A stretch of DNA of 50,933 nt. Origin: Shewanella saliphila. GTDB taxonomy: Bacteria > Pseudomonadota > Gammaproteobacteria > Enterobacterales > Shewanellaceae. Location of the stretch: contig NZ_BMQV01000037.1 of the NCBI RefSeq assembly GCF_014648295.1, forward strand, positions 1 through 50,933, read 5' to 3'. Under the pieces are notes generated by a model. That model ran no database searches. It worked only from the letters and a program-made list of their open reading frames with translations, and had not been told where the DNA came from. Made by a program: the position numbers and the translations under genes. Of this stretch, positions 8,875 through 17,955 are shown in pieces. How positions within the stretch are numbered: the stretch's first letter is position 1; each line of letters opens with the position of its first letter.

Positions 8875-11184
8875 ATGAGAAAATATAATAAAACCTTACT
8901 TACGGCAGCCTTTATCGCTGCTTTTGGTTTAGCGGGATGTGGTTCTGACGGCAGTGATGGTGCTGACGGAGCTGATGGTGTAAATGGCGTTGACGGTACC
9001 GATGGATCAGATGGTGCTAATGCCACTTTATCTGTTACGACCGTAGAAGATGCTGCAGAATTTACGTTAACAATAGCGCCAACAGATATTGTTGTCGTGG
9101 GTACTGATGACTTTAGCTTTACATTTACTGCTACAGGTGAAGGTACTGGCGGAGCGACTATGCCATTCTCTGGGCTTGAAAAAGTTCAGCTATATGTCAC
9201 CAGTCAGTCAGAAAATACCACTGACACGGGTGCACCAAACATATGGACAAGTCATATTTATGCTAATGACTTTGTTAGCGATAACGCCATGTATTGTACT
9301 CTTACAGGTACAGTAACCACTCGTGCTGGTGTTGAAGTTGAAGCTTGTACGTTAGTTGAAGATACTGCTAACCCTGGTACTTATACTGGTACTTGGGAGC
9401 ATGATGGTAATGCGCCGACAGTATTAACCGACGGTGATGCTAATGACTTAGTTCGTGTGATGCTACGTGCATATAACGTAGTGGATGCTGACGGTACTAG
9501 TATCAGTGATAAACTGTTATCAACACCGATTGATTTTATTCCTGCGACTGGCGAGTTAGCTGTTTCAGAAAAAGATTCAGTGTCTAATGCGGCATGTATT
9601 AAGTGTCATAGTTCATTAGACGGTTACGCTGATACAGATATGCGTATTGCTAACATTGATGCTCACCATAACTATCAAAAAGTTGAAAACTGTGTCGCTT
9701 GTCATAACCCTGCGATGGCCGCTGATGAAGACTATGCAGATTTTGGATATAACATCAGCTTCAATGCCATGATCCACACTCTTCATGCCGGTGAACATAT
9801 CGCTGATTCGCTAACGGGTGAAGCAGCAGAGCTATTTGGTGAAATCGCTTTCCCATCTGCGCTAAATGAATGTACTACTTGTCATGATAATGGCACTCAG
9901 TGGAACGACAACGTTTACGAAGAAGCTTGTGTGTCTTGTCACGTTGATGTTGATTTAGATACGGGTGAAAACCATAACGGTATTGTACCATCAAGTGACG
10001 CTGTTTGTTCTGGTTGTCACGGTGCTGGTAGCTTAAGCCCAGTTGAAGCGCATAAAGTCGGTCTACGTGATAATGTTGCAGAAGGATTAGTCTTTGACTT
10101 TACTTCAGCCGTTGCCACTGCGACAGCCGATCCATTAGTGTCAACGTTAACTGTTACAGCCAATGTAACGCTTAATGGTGCTGCAATGCCTGATGGTACT
10201 GACTTAAGTGCTTATATGACTTCTACAAGTCGTGGCTTCTTAATTGGTAATTTATCTGAAGATGGCGCAGTTACTCGTGGCCTTGGAATGTCAGTGCTAA
10301 CTGATGCGGTAAGCTTATCTGGTGGCGTCCTAACGGTTGCTGCAGATTTTGATGCAAGCCGTTTAGTTGGCCCAATCTATGTGACAGCTGAAGTACAAGT
10401 TTGTGCTGAAAATGACATGATTGTGATGTGTACAACTGATGACGATGGCAATATTGAGCAACTTGGCGTGGCAAACAGTGCACCTGTTAAGTATTTCAAT
10501 TTAACTGATGCTGATGCTGCTGAAGTGATTTCTCGCTTTGATGACCCTGCACGTATTACTGTAACTGAAGCTAAATGTAATAGCTGTCACGGTAGCTTAA
10601 CGTACGTGAAAGGTACTCATGGTGTGACAGAATTTACTCAATGTATGGACTGTCACAACGAAAATACTGGTTCTTCTGGTCACCCTGTACAGTATAAGTC
10701 TGTTGATGCTGATGGTAATGCCACTTGGGTTACTGCAGACGACATTACATTCAGTCAAAGAGACCTATTTGCTGTGTCACACAGATTCCATTCAGGCCTT
10801 TGGGATGCAACTCGTGGTGACCCTGCTATTTACCGTGATGAAAGCGGTGAATTACATGGTTACCCAGCTGTAGAAACCAATTGTACAGAGTGTCATAACG
10901 ACGGTGAGTCTCTATTTGCTGACGACGGTGGCTTAACTTCTGGTAAACGTGCAATTAAAGTGAGTACTACTGAAGAGTTATATATCTCACCAGTAGCAGA
11001 AGCTTGTCGCTCTTGTCATGCTCACTCTGATGCTGCAGCACTAGCTCACTTTAAGAGTAATGGTGCGACTGTTGAAGGTACACCTGATACAACAGCTGAT
11101 TTACCAGTAGAGTCTTGTGCAACATGTCATGCTGAAGGTAAAACTTACGGTATCGATACTGTGCATTCAAGTGTTGCTCACTAA
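8875..11184 (+). CDS. OmcA/MtrC-family decaheme c-type cytochrome, copy 2
   Basis: A 769-residue paralogue of the preceding cytochrome with the same plan: lipobox LAGC, a nine-triplet G-x-D/N tract, and ten CxxCH motifs in two groups of five (about residues 241-382 and 568-752). The N-terminal 240 residues, heme group one and the last 60 residues are very similar to copy 1. The third domain (about 395-540) has diverged most. It has a C-x8-C pair (CAENDMIVMC), the spacing of the domain III disulfide in MtrC and OmcA, whereas copy 1 has C-x14-C. It has its own promoter region, leader and terminator, so it is probably transcribed separately. The expected location is the outer-membrane surface. 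Confidence 0.93.
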   Translation: MRKYNKTLLTAAFIAAFGLAGCGSDGSDGADGADGVNGVDGTDGSDGANATLSVTTVEDAAEFTLTIAPTDIVVVGTDDFSFTFTATGEGTGGATMPFSGLEKVQLYVTSQSENTTDTGAPNIWTSHIYANDFVSDNAMYCTLTGTVTTRAGVEVEACTLVEDTANPGTYTGTWEHDGNAPTVLTDGDANDLVRVMLRAYNVVDADGTSISDKLLSTPIDFIPATGELAVSEKDSVSNAACIKCHSSLDGYADTDMRIANIDAHHNYQKVENCVACHNPAMAADEDYADFGYNISFNAMIHTLHAGEHIADSLTGEAAELFGEIAFPSALNECTTCHDNGTQWNDNVYEEACVSCHVDVDLDTGENHNGIVPSSDAVCSGCHGAGSLSPVEAHKVGLRDNVAEGLVFDFTSAVATATADPLVSTLTVTANVTLNGAAMPDGTDLSAYMTSTSRGFLIGNLSEDGAVTRGLGMSVLTDAVSLSGGVLTVAADFDASRLVGPIYVTAEVQVCAENDMIVMCTTDDDGNIEQLGVANSAPVKYFNLTDADAAEVISRFDDPARITVTEAKCNSCHGSLTYVKGTHGVTEFTQCMDCHNENTGSSGHPVQYKSVDADGNATWVTADDITFSQRDLFAVSHRFHSGLWDATRGDPAIYRDESGELHGYPAVETNCTECHNDGESLFADDGGLTSGKRAIKVSTTEELYISPVAEACRSCHAHSDAAALAHFKSNGATVEGTPDTTADLPVESCATCHAEGKTYGIDTVHSSVAH

Positions 11185-11204
11185 ACGAGTGAACAGAAAA
11201 ACCA

Positions 11205-11227
11205 TTTCTTAATCATCACTTAAGAAA
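11205..11227 (+). repeat. Conserved 3' UTR hairpin, cytochrome copy 2
   Basis: Same hairpin as at 8563-8585: 8-base arms 11205-11212 and 11220-11227 around an identical 7-base loop, between the stop codon and the terminator. Confidence 0.7.
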
Positions 11228-11233
11228 CTAAGT

Positions 11234-11267
11234 AAGAGGGAGGCAGTAATGCCTCCCTCTTTTTTTT
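11234..11267 (+). terminator. Terminator of cytochrome copy 2
   Basis: A strong stem AGAGGGAGGC...GCCTCCCTCT is followed by a run of T. It is homologous to the copy 1 terminator. Confidence 0.92.
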
Positions 11268-11284
11268 GTTTGATTTTCAGTGTG

Positions 11285-11376
11285 GCTAGGTCGCTGCGCT
11301 GCTAGGACGGACTTCGTCCTGCTAGGGTCGCTGCGCTGCTAGGGCGGACTTCGTCCTGCTAGGGTCGCTGCGCTGT
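11285..11376. repeat. 37-bp tandem repeats with CTAG borders
   Basis: About two and a half copies of a 37-bp unit (repeat phases at 11291, 11328 and 11365). Each unit has a TCGCTGCGCTG module and a GACGGACTTCGTC hairpin module, and each module is bounded by CTAG. It forms the left part of a larger CTAG-rich non-coding array. Confidence 0.85.
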
Positions 11377-11744
11377 TAAGATTTTATAGATTCTAGCCGC
11401 GCAGCGTTCTAGTAGCGAAGCGCTCTAGGCTCTTGCTATGGGATAACAACGTTATTGTGGTTTGCTAACAATGATGGTTGGACTCACTGCTAAGATTTTA
11501 TAGATTCTAGCCGCGCAGCGTTCTAGCAGCGAAGCGCTCTAGGCTCTTACTATGGGATGACAACGTTATTGTGGTTTACTAACAATGATGGCTGGACTCA
11601 CTGCTAAGATTTTATAGATTCTAGCCGCGTAGCGTCCTAGCAGCGTAGCGCTCTAGGCTCTTGCTACGGGATGACAACGTTATTGTGGTTTGCTAACAAT
11701 GATGGCTGGACTCACTGCTAAGATTTTATAGATTCTAGCCGCGT
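11377..11744. repeat. 114-bp tandem repeat array
   Basis: Four repeat phases with an exact 114-base period (starting at 11377, 11491, 11605 and 11719). Each unit has a conserved segment of about 75 bases with no CTAG and a GC-rich segment holding three CTAG-bounded short modules. Units differ by a few substitutions. Stops occur in all frames, so it is not coding. Adjacent units are contiguous, without variable spacers. Confidence 0.9.
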
Positions 11745-11808
11745 AGCGTCCTAGCGTCCTAGCGTCCTAGCGTCCTAGCGTCCTAGCGTCCTAGCGTCCT
11801 AGCGTCCT
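11745..11808. repeat. 8-bp microsatellite, eight copies
   Basis: The unit AGCGTCCT is repeated eight times without interruption inside the fourth 114-bp unit. Each junction makes a CTAG. Because 8 is not a multiple of 3, the embedded TAG closes every frame. It looks like a slippage expansion of one module of the larger array. Confidence 0.95.
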
Positions 11809-11868
11809 AGCAGCGAAGCGATCTAGGTTCTAGACTCAAGAATGGGTCGCCATTTTATCGTAGATAGC

Positions 11869-11894
11869 AAAAGGGAGGCATTAAAGCCTCCCTT
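11869..11894 (-). terminator. Terminator of the POT-type transporter gene
   Basis: A GGGAGGC...GCCTCCC stem is followed by TTTT on the minus strand, about 40 bases after the transporter stop. Its stem is nearly the same as that of the cytochrome terminator at 11234 facing it, so matching hairpins flank the CTAG array. Confidence 0.85.
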
Positions 11895-11935
11895 GGTATT
11901 GATGATTTGCAGCACTCATCGAGTGCTATTAGCGA

Positions 11936-13471
11936 TTACGCTGCTTGTTGGCGCTGCATGTTCAATAACCATTTACCGTAAATAAAGATACCCACAGCTG
12001 AAATAATCCCGATAGCAGCAATGATGTACCATGCCATGCCGATGTTATTGGCTTCATACAGCATATGCGTTAACGGTTGTGCTTCCATGCCGGTAAAGTC
12101 GACTAAACGCATAAAGGCTTCACCTTGTGGAATCGCATCAACGTCGGTTTGGCTCATGCCGCGGCTGACTAACTCATTACGTGAGATAATTTCTTTAGAG
12201 GCATAAATTTGGTAAAGCTTAGGAGCAAAGTAGCCTTCTAAAGTCCAACCAATCCCTTGCGGTAACATCACAAAACCCAGGTACATGGCTTTTTTACCTT
12301 CAGGGGCAATGTTACCCATAAACTCGTTTTTCTTCGGGCTAATCATCATTTCACCTAAAGAAAACATCACAATGGCCAGCACAATCATCCACGCAGCATT
12401 AAAGACGCCGACCAACATAATGGCGGTAATACTTAAAATACAACCCACTAACATAGCGGTGGTAATACGGTATTTAGCGGTAAACGCGGCCACTAAAAAG
12501 CAGGTGGTCATGATCATACCTGCGTTCAGGTTTAACATACCCTCAGGCATCACCTTGGTGCCGTCATTACTAAGACCTAGCCAGAACTGCAATATGCCGT
12601 TACTGGTGCCTTCTGGGCCAAATAATGAGGTAACAATGATGCTGGTGTCGACCCATTCGGCAATATGAATAGGCAGGACGTCAAATAGCGAGTTATACAA
12701 AAACCAAAAGCCAGCAAACACTAGCATGTAGTAAAGCACGATAGGTTTTTTAAGTTCATGCAGTGCATCTTTCCATAATGCTTCTTGTTGAATTTCACCT
12801 GACTTGACTTTAGCCGCTCTGGCTAAACGCTCGTCTTTACCTGGTTCTTTATAGGCCAATAAAAATAAGAAGTTAAATGAGATAATCGCGGCACAAGCAT
12901 AAAACACATTGTCCCACGATAACTGACGCATATGCACAGCGACTAGCGGACCTAAGAAGCCACCGATATTCACGACTTGATAAAATATACCCCAAGCCAT
13001 TGACGTGTTTTCGCGTTTTGTTGACAACACGAGCGTGCCTTGAATACCGGGTTTAAATACCCCTGTACCTGCAGCAAGCAACATGGCACCGGCTAAAAAT
13101 CCCCAAAAATCAGGGAAAAACGCCATGGTGAGATAACCCATGATTTTAATGATGGTCGAAACGAAAATGGTTTCTTTATAGCCGACACGGTCTGAGATAC
13201 CACCGGTAAACACCGGGATAAAGGTTTGCAGCATAGCCCACACCGCAATAATAATACCGTAGTCGTGTAAGTCGATACCTAGGCCGCCTTCAGAGACGGG
13301 GGATTTAGCATATAAACCGGCAGAGGCTTTTACGCCATAATAGGCGATACGTTCAACCAGCTCCATGCCGCCGACCAGCCAAAAAATATAACCGAGGCTA
13401 GTGATTGATGCCCACATCCCCAGTTGTTTTACTTCACTCAGGTCGTTACCTGAATGCGAATTAGTGCTCAT
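11936..13471 (-). CDS. POT-family (proton-coupled oligopeptide) MFS transporter
   Basis: A 511-residue polytopic inner-membrane protein of the major facilitator superfamily. Signatures of the POT/PTR family are visible: AAGTGVFKPGIQG resembles the PTR2 signature, and FYQVVNIGGFLGP resembles the FYxxINxG motif. About 12 to 14 hydrophobic segments are present. An extended region after the first six helices (about residues 215-250) is charged and probably cytoplasmic. The N-terminal ERxxYYG-type motif of POT proteins appears as ERIAYYG near residue 40. It likely imports di- or tripeptides with protons, but the substrate cannot be read from sequence. It is a single-gene unit between two terminators. 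Confidence 0.82.
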   Translation of the reverse strand: MSTNSHSGNDLSEVKQLGMWASITSLGYIFWLVGGMELVERIAYYGVKASAGLYAKSPVSEGGLGIDLHDYGIIIAVWAMLQTFIPVFTGGISDRVGYKETIFVSTIIKIMGYLTMAFFPDFWGFLAGAMLLAAGTGVFKPGIQGTLVLSTKRENTSMAWGIFYQVVNIGGFLGPLVAVHMRQLSWDNVFYACAAIISFNFLFLLAYKEPGKDERLARAAKVKSGEIQQEALWKDALHELKKPIVLYYMLVFAGFWFLYNSLFDVLPIHIAEWVDTSIIVTSLFGPEGTSNGILQFWLGLSNDGTKVMPEGMLNLNAGMIMTTCFLVAAFTAKYRITTAMLVGCILSITAIMLVGVFNAAWMIVLAIVMFSLGEMMISPKKNEFMGNIAPEGKKAMYLGFVMLPQGIGWTLEGYFAPKLYQIYASKEIISRNELVSRGMSQTDVDAIPQGEAFMRLVDFTGMEAQPLTHMLYEANNIGMAWYIIAAIGIISAVGIFIYGKWLLNMQRQQAA

Positions 13472-13540
13472 AAGTCACCCTTTATTATTGTGTGTTGAGT
13501 TAACGCAAGACACTCTACCTAAGTTGAGGGAAAATATCCA

Positions 13541-13573
13541 AAAAACAAAAAGCGGATCGTGAGATCCGCTTTG
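13541..13573 (-). terminator. Terminator of the SEC-C protein gene
   Basis: Perfect 10-base arms (13549-13558 and 13563-13572) around GTGA are followed by a T-rich tract on the minus strand. Confidence 0.88.
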
Positions 13574-13610
13574 TTTATTGTATCTTGCTTTTTATCAAGC
13601 GTGGGGCGTT

Positions 13611-13949
13611 TTAAGCACCACAGCACTTTTTGTACTTTTTGCCGCTACCGCAGGTACAAGCGTCGTTGCGATTAGGTTTGGCTTCAAAACTCACTGACTT
13701 AGGCTTATTTAGCAGTCCTGTTAGCTCAATAATGTTCTCAGCTTTATCAGCATCAACCGTAATGTGAGCAAATAGCTTATGCTCAGCAACCAATGCCGCA
13801 ACTTCTGCTTTACGTTCATCGGTTTGCACCGACAACAATAATGGCGACAGTTCTGTGCCGGGTTTGGTGGTACGCTTGGTGTTATAACCGCTCTCGCCAT
13901 AGGCTGGCTTTGGGGTTCTACGACCTTTAAAAAAGAATTTATCAGACAT
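13611..13949 (-). CDS. SEC-C metal-binding motif protein (PBPRA1643-like)
   Basis: A 112-residue protein that ends in [13 protein letters not shown], the zinc-binding SEC-C motif also found at the C-terminus of SecA. The rest contains a basic N-terminal stretch ([12 protein letters not shown]) and a short alpha/beta segment. It matches the small conserved family called PBPRA1643 SWIM/SEC-C protein in Shewanella, Vibrio and Photobacterium, whose function is not established. Zinc binding is inferred from the cysteines. It forms its own unit, with terminators on both sides. Confidence 0.85.
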   Translation of the reverse strand: MSDKFFFKGRRTPKPAYGESGYNTKRTTKPGTELSPLLLSVQTDERKAEVAALVAEHKLFAHITVDADKAENIIELTGLLNKPKSVSFEAKPNRNDACTCGSGKKYKKCCGA

Positions 13950-14043
13950 GGTTTTGACCCATTAAATAGAATGATGATATTGGCGCAAGCTTATACAGCA
14001 AAAACGCAAAATGAGATATTAAAGTTTGATATAAGTGTAAAAT

Positions 14044-14072
14044 AAAAAACCAGCGACGCATCGCTGGTTTTT
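14044..14072 (-). terminator. Terminator of valS
   Basis: Stem ACCAGCGA/TCGCTGGT with a 4-base loop, followed by TTTTTT on the minus strand, 22 bases after the valS stop. Confidence 0.92.
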
Positions 14073-14093
14073 CGTATAAATTTAACTGATTGA

Positions 14094-17006
14094 TTAAGCG
14101 TCTATTTTAGCCAACTCAATTTTTTGCTCGTTTAATTTTTCAATATCGCGAGTTAAACCGGTCATTTTTGCACGTTCTTTTTCAATGACTGCAGCAGGGG
14201 CTTTAGCCACAAAGCCTTGGTTAGAAAGCTTGCCTTCAATACGGGCAATTTCTTGCGCCAGTTTTTCAAGCTGCTTGTCGATTCGAGCCATTTCAGCAGC
14301 AACATCGATTAAGCCTGCCATTGGGATAAGCAGTTCCATATCGCCCACTAACTGCGTGGTCGACATTGGCGCCGTTTCACCTTCTTCTAACACTGTAATG
14401 GTTTCAAGCTTAGCAAGGCTTGCAAAGAAAGCCTGGTTGGCTTCAAGGCGGATACGGTCTTGGTAGCTTACACCACGCACTAATGCGTTAAGTGGCTTCG
14501 ACGGTGCAATGTTAAGCTCAGCGCGAATGTTACGCACTGCCACAATCACTTGCTTAACCCATTCCAAATCAGCCATTGCGGTGGCATCAACTTGATCCGC
14601 TTGATAGGTTGGGAAAGTGGCCAACATTAAGGTGTCACCTGTTACGCCAGCTAAAGGCTTAACACGTTGCCAAATGGTTTCGGTAATGTACGGCATGATT
14701 GGGTGCATTAAACGCTGCATTTTTTCAAGTACAGTCACCAAGGTATGGCGTGTACCGCGCATTTGTGCTTCGCTGCCATTTTGCATTACGGGTTTGGTTA
14801 ACTCTAAATACCAGTCACAGAATTGGTTCCAGGTGAACTCGTATAAAGTGTTCGCTGCTAAGTCAAAACGGTATGCAGCCATATAGTCGTCGAAGGTTTT
14901 CACGGTTTGATTAAATAAACCAATAATCCAACGGTCGGCTAATGACAGTTCCATTTCACCTGGTTTGCCGTCCACTAAGATTTGGCCGCAATCAAGTGGC
15001 GTGCCGGCTTCATCGCTGTCTGGGTTGGTTTGAGTTTCGGTGTTCATCAGCACGTAACGTGATGCATTCCATAACTTGTTACAGAAGCTGCGGTAACCGT
15101 CTAGGCGCTTCATGTCCCAGTTAATGTCACGACCGGTTGATGCCATTGCGGCTAAAGTAAAGCGCAGTGCGTCGGTGCCGTGGGCTTCAATACCATCGGC
15201 AAATTCTTTGCGAGTGCTCTTTTCAATTTTTGCGGCCAACTGTGGCTGCATCATATTGCCGGTACGCTTTTCAACTAGGGCTTCGAGTTCAATCCCGTCA
15301 ATCATGTCGAGCGGGTCAAGTACGTTACCTTTCGATTTTGACATCTTGTTACCGGCTTCGTCACGGATAAGACCGGTCACGTAAACGGTTTTAAAAGGCA
15401 CCTGTGGTTTGCCGTTTTCATCTTTAATGAAATGCATGGTCATCATGATCATGCGGGCAACCCAGAAGAAGATAATGTCAAAACCTGTGACCAACACGTC
15501 GGTTGGGTGGAAGGTTTTTAAGTCTTCTAAATTGTCTGGCCAACCTAGGGTTGAGAAGGTCCATAATGCTGAGCTGAACCAGGTATCAAGTACGTCATCG
15601 TCCTGGCGCAGTACTGCTGAGTCGGCAAGCTTATGTTTGGCGCGCACTTCTGCTTCGTTACGACCAACATACACTTTACCGTTTTCGTCGTACCAGGCAG
15701 GAATGCGGTGTCCCCACCATAACTGACGTGAAATACACCAGTCGTTAATGTCGCGCATCCACGAGAAATACATGTTTTCGTATTGCTGTGGCACAAATTT
15801 GATTTCGCCGGTTTCAACCGCTTCAATGGCGGTTTTGGCCATAGACTCAACCGCAACATACCATTGGTCTGTTAGTAATGGTTCAATGACCACACCAGAG
15901 CGATCGCCATAAGGCACTTTTAAGCCGTGCGGAGCCACTTTTTCAAGTAAGCCTAAGGTGTCAAACTCTGCCACGATAGCGTCGCGTGCTTTAAAACGGT
16001 CCAGCCCAACATAACGCTCAGGTAGTGCCATTTCGACGTCTTTGTTTGGCGTGCCGTCGGTGTTAATCACTTCAACAAAGCTACGTACAGATGCATCTAG
16101 GGTGAAGATGTTGTACATAGGCAATGCATGACGTTTACCCACTTCATAGTCGTTAAAGTCATGTGCTGGGGTGATTTTTACGCAGCCGGTACCAAATTCC
16201 ATGTCGACATAATCGTCGGCAACGATTGGGATCAAACGATTGACGATTGGCAGTAAAATGAACTTACCAATGAGTGACTGGTAACGCTCGTCATCTGGGT
16301 GTACGGCTACGGCACTGTCACCTAACATGGTTTCAGGGCGGGTTGTTGCAACTTCTAAATAATCTTTACCGTCTGCGGTAAGTGCGCCTTGCGCCAAAGG
16401 ATAGCGAAAGTGCCACATGTGGCCTTGCTTCTCTTTGTTTTCAACTTCCAAATCTGAAATGGCGGTGTGCAGCTTTGGATCCCAGTTCACTAGGCGCTTA
16501 CCGCGATAAATTAATTCATCATCATATAGGCGTACAAACACTTCTTGCACAGCTTTTGATAAGCCTTCGTCCATGGTAAAACGTTCACGATTCCAATCAA
16601 CAGAGGCGCCCATACGACGAAGCTGTTTGGTGATAGTGCCGCCAGACTGTGCTTTCCAGTCCCATACTTTGTCGATAAAGGCATCACGGCCTAAATCATG
16701 GCGTGTTTTACCTTCTTCCGCTTCAAGTTTACGCTCAACTAACATTTGAGTCGCAATACCGGCATGGTCGGTACCCACTTGCCATAAAGTGTTTTTGCCC
16801 TTCATGCGTTCATAGCGGGTGAGGGTATCCATGATCGTGTCTTGGAATGCGTGACCCATGTGTAAGCTACCGGTTACGTTCGGTGGCGGGATCATGATGC
16901 AATAGTTGCCTTGTGATTCATCGCCATGCGGCTTGAAGTAACCTTGCTCTTCCCAGTTTTGGTAAAGAGCTTGTTCGATAGACTTTGGGTTGTATGTTTT
17001 TTCCAT
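14094..17006 (-). CDS. valS: Valyl-tRNA synthetase
   Basis: A 970-residue class I aminoacyl-tRNA synthetase that charges tRNA-Val and edits misactivated threonine. The HIGH-type motif is HMGH (about residues 48-51, after PPPNVTGSL), and the KMSKS motif is present as NKMSKSKGN (about 555). The CP1 editing domain lies between (about 190-350), with the [11 protein letters not shown] segment typical of ValRS. The C-terminus is a helical, charged coiled coil that contacts tRNA. Length is similar to E. coli ValS (951). An AGGAG-like site precedes the ATG. holC lies immediately upstream, as in other gammaproteobacteria. Confidence 0.98.
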   Translation of the reverse strand: MEKTYNPKSIEQALYQNWEEQGYFKPHGDESQGNYCIMIPPPNVTGSLHMGHAFQDTIMDTLTRYERMKGKNTLWQVGTDHAGIATQMLVERKLEAEEGKTRHDLGRDAFIDKVWDWKAQSGGTITKQLRRMGASVDWNRERFTMDEGLSKAVQEVFVRLYDDELIYRGKRLVNWDPKLHTAISDLEVENKEKQGHMWHFRYPLAQGALTADGKDYLEVATTRPETMLGDSAVAVHPDDERYQSLIGKFILLPIVNRLIPIVADDYVDMEFGTGCVKITPAHDFNDYEVGKRHALPMYNIFTLDASVRSFVEVINTDGTPNKDVEMALPERYVGLDRFKARDAIVAEFDTLGLLEKVAPHGLKVPYGDRSGVVIEPLLTDQWYVAVESMAKTAIEAVETGEIKFVPQQYENMYFSWMRDINDWCISRQLWWGHRIPAWYDENGKVYVGRNEAEVRAKHKLADSAVLRQDDDVLDTWFSSALWTFSTLGWPDNLEDLKTFHPTDVLVTGFDIIFFWVARMIMMTMHFIKDENGKPQVPFKTVYVTGLIRDEAGNKMSKSKGNVLDPLDMIDGIELEALVEKRTGNMMQPQLAAKIEKSTRKEFADGIEAHGTDALRFTLAAMASTGRDINWDMKRLDGYRSFCNKLWNASRYVLMNTETQTNPDSDEAGTPLDCGQILVDGKPGEMELSLADRWIIGLFNQTVKTFDDYMAAYRFDLAANTLYEFTWNQFCDWYLELTKPVMQNGSEAQMRGTRHTLVTVLEKMQRLMHPIMPYITETIWQRVKPLAGVTGDTLMLATFPTYQADQVDATAMADLEWVKQVIVAVRNIRAELNIAPSKPLNALVRGVSYQDRIRLEANQAFFASLAKLETITVLEEGETAPMSTTQLVGDMELLIPMAGLIDVAAEMARIDKQLEKLAQEIARIEGKLSNQGFVAKAPAAVIEKERAKMTGLTRDIEKLNEQKIELAKIDA

Positions 17007-17039
17007 AGGAGCGTTATGTTCTCTATCTAAATTAAGTGT

Positions 17040-17489
17040 TTATTCCGCTAATGCTTGAGTGCTAGGTGTAATGCCTGCACTTTGATATTGGCGATAGCGA
17101 TTGCGGGCAATGCGCTTGAGCTCATCGTCATTAGCGACAAAATCGATAATATGGGGCAAGTTTACCGCAAAAGTGGGCATGTGGTCTGCAAGATTAATCA
17201 GAACTTGGCGACTTTTATTTGGCCCTAAGGTGTCAAAACCAATTTCGACCGGCGCCCCTGTCACGGGGCCTTCACCTTTTAAATTGTGCGGCACAAAGGC
17301 ATTGGGCTCAAATTGCCACAGTAACTCATCAATTGCATAGGCTTGTTGCTTGTCTTTGCAATGAATATAGACGTTTTTTTGTTGACGATAGTGTTGTTCA
17401 GCTAACCGGCAGGCAGCCAAATAAAGCGCATCTAATGCACTCATTTGATTATGATTATCAGGCATAAGGTAAAACAAGGCTTGAGTCAT
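17040..17489 (-). CDS. holC: DNA polymerase III chi subunit
   Basis: HolC (149 residues from the chosen start) is the clamp-loader accessory subunit that binds single-stranded-DNA-binding protein and, with HolD (psi), links it to the clamp loader. FYLMPDN at the N-terminus, KQQAYAIDELLW, and FVPHNLKGEGPVTGAPVEIG match E. coli HolC closely. I chose the ATG at 17489 because E. coli HolC aligns from there. An in-frame GTG at 17525 would add 12 residues and has no ribosome binding site. It is 33 bases upstream of valS and probably co-transcribed with it. It is separated from pepA, its usual neighbour, by three other genes. Confidence 0.9.
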   Translation of the reverse strand: MTQALFYLMPDNHNQMSALDALYLAACRLAEQHYRQQKNVYIHCKDKQQAYAIDELLWQFEPNAFVPHNLKGEGPVTGAPVEIGFDTLGPNKSRQVLINLADHMPTFAVNLPHIIDFVANDDELKRIARNRYRQYQSAGITPSTQALAE

Positions 17490-17574
17490 GTTGTGCAGCT
17501 TTTTACCGGTTAATAATTTGGCCACGAGTTTACACTAAAATCGCTTGCGGGTTAATGGTTGTCTGTAGTGGTTT

Positions 17575-17946
17575 TTATAGGATGTTGGACTCGCTGAGTA
17601 TCCCTAACGTCAGTTTAATCGTGCTGATTAAGCCGATATAGAGCGCGATCATAATGGATTTTCTACGCCGTTGAGGTAATAGCTCTTTGATGGAGAGCCG
17701 GTGAGGACATGGTTGCTGTGGCGTTAAGCTTGAACGCCACAGCACAAACCATCTAATTGTAAAATAGTAAGGAATATCATTAATCATTAGTTGCTGTTTA
17801 CGCCATGGGCCTAGCAGTAGTAGCCGGGTATAAACCCGTTGCTCATTAATGGATAAGTTAAAACGAGTCGTAAAGCGGTCGTAACTGACCTCTATTTTGT
17901 GATTATCAATGAGATGTGTTTTGTATTGCTGACGCTCAAATTGCAT
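17575..17946 (-). CDS. Hypothetical protein with C-terminal membrane segment
   Basis: A 123-residue protein not recognised. The N-terminal part (residues 1-70) is beta-rich and basic, with conserved-looking aromatic residues. A basic cluster (PQRRRKS, about 90-96) is followed by one hydrophobic segment (about 98-115), so the protein may be tail-anchored in the inner membrane with its N-terminal part in the cytoplasm. It lies 9 bases downstream of the 230-residue gene on the same strand, so the two are probably an operon. It is one of three genes inserted between pepA and holC. Confidence 0.55.
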   Translation of the reverse strand: MQFERQQYKTHLIDNHKIEVSYDRFTTRFNLSINEQRVYTRLLLLGPWRKQQLMINDIPYYFTIRWFVLWRSSLTPQQPCPHRLSIKELLPQRRRKSIMIALYIGLISTIKLTLGILSESNIL

Positions 17947-17955
17947 TACTTGCCC

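Noticed and set aside
11285..11830. CRISPR array
   Set aside because: Repeats are contiguous or differ only in mutations. There are no unique spacers of constant length and no cas genes.
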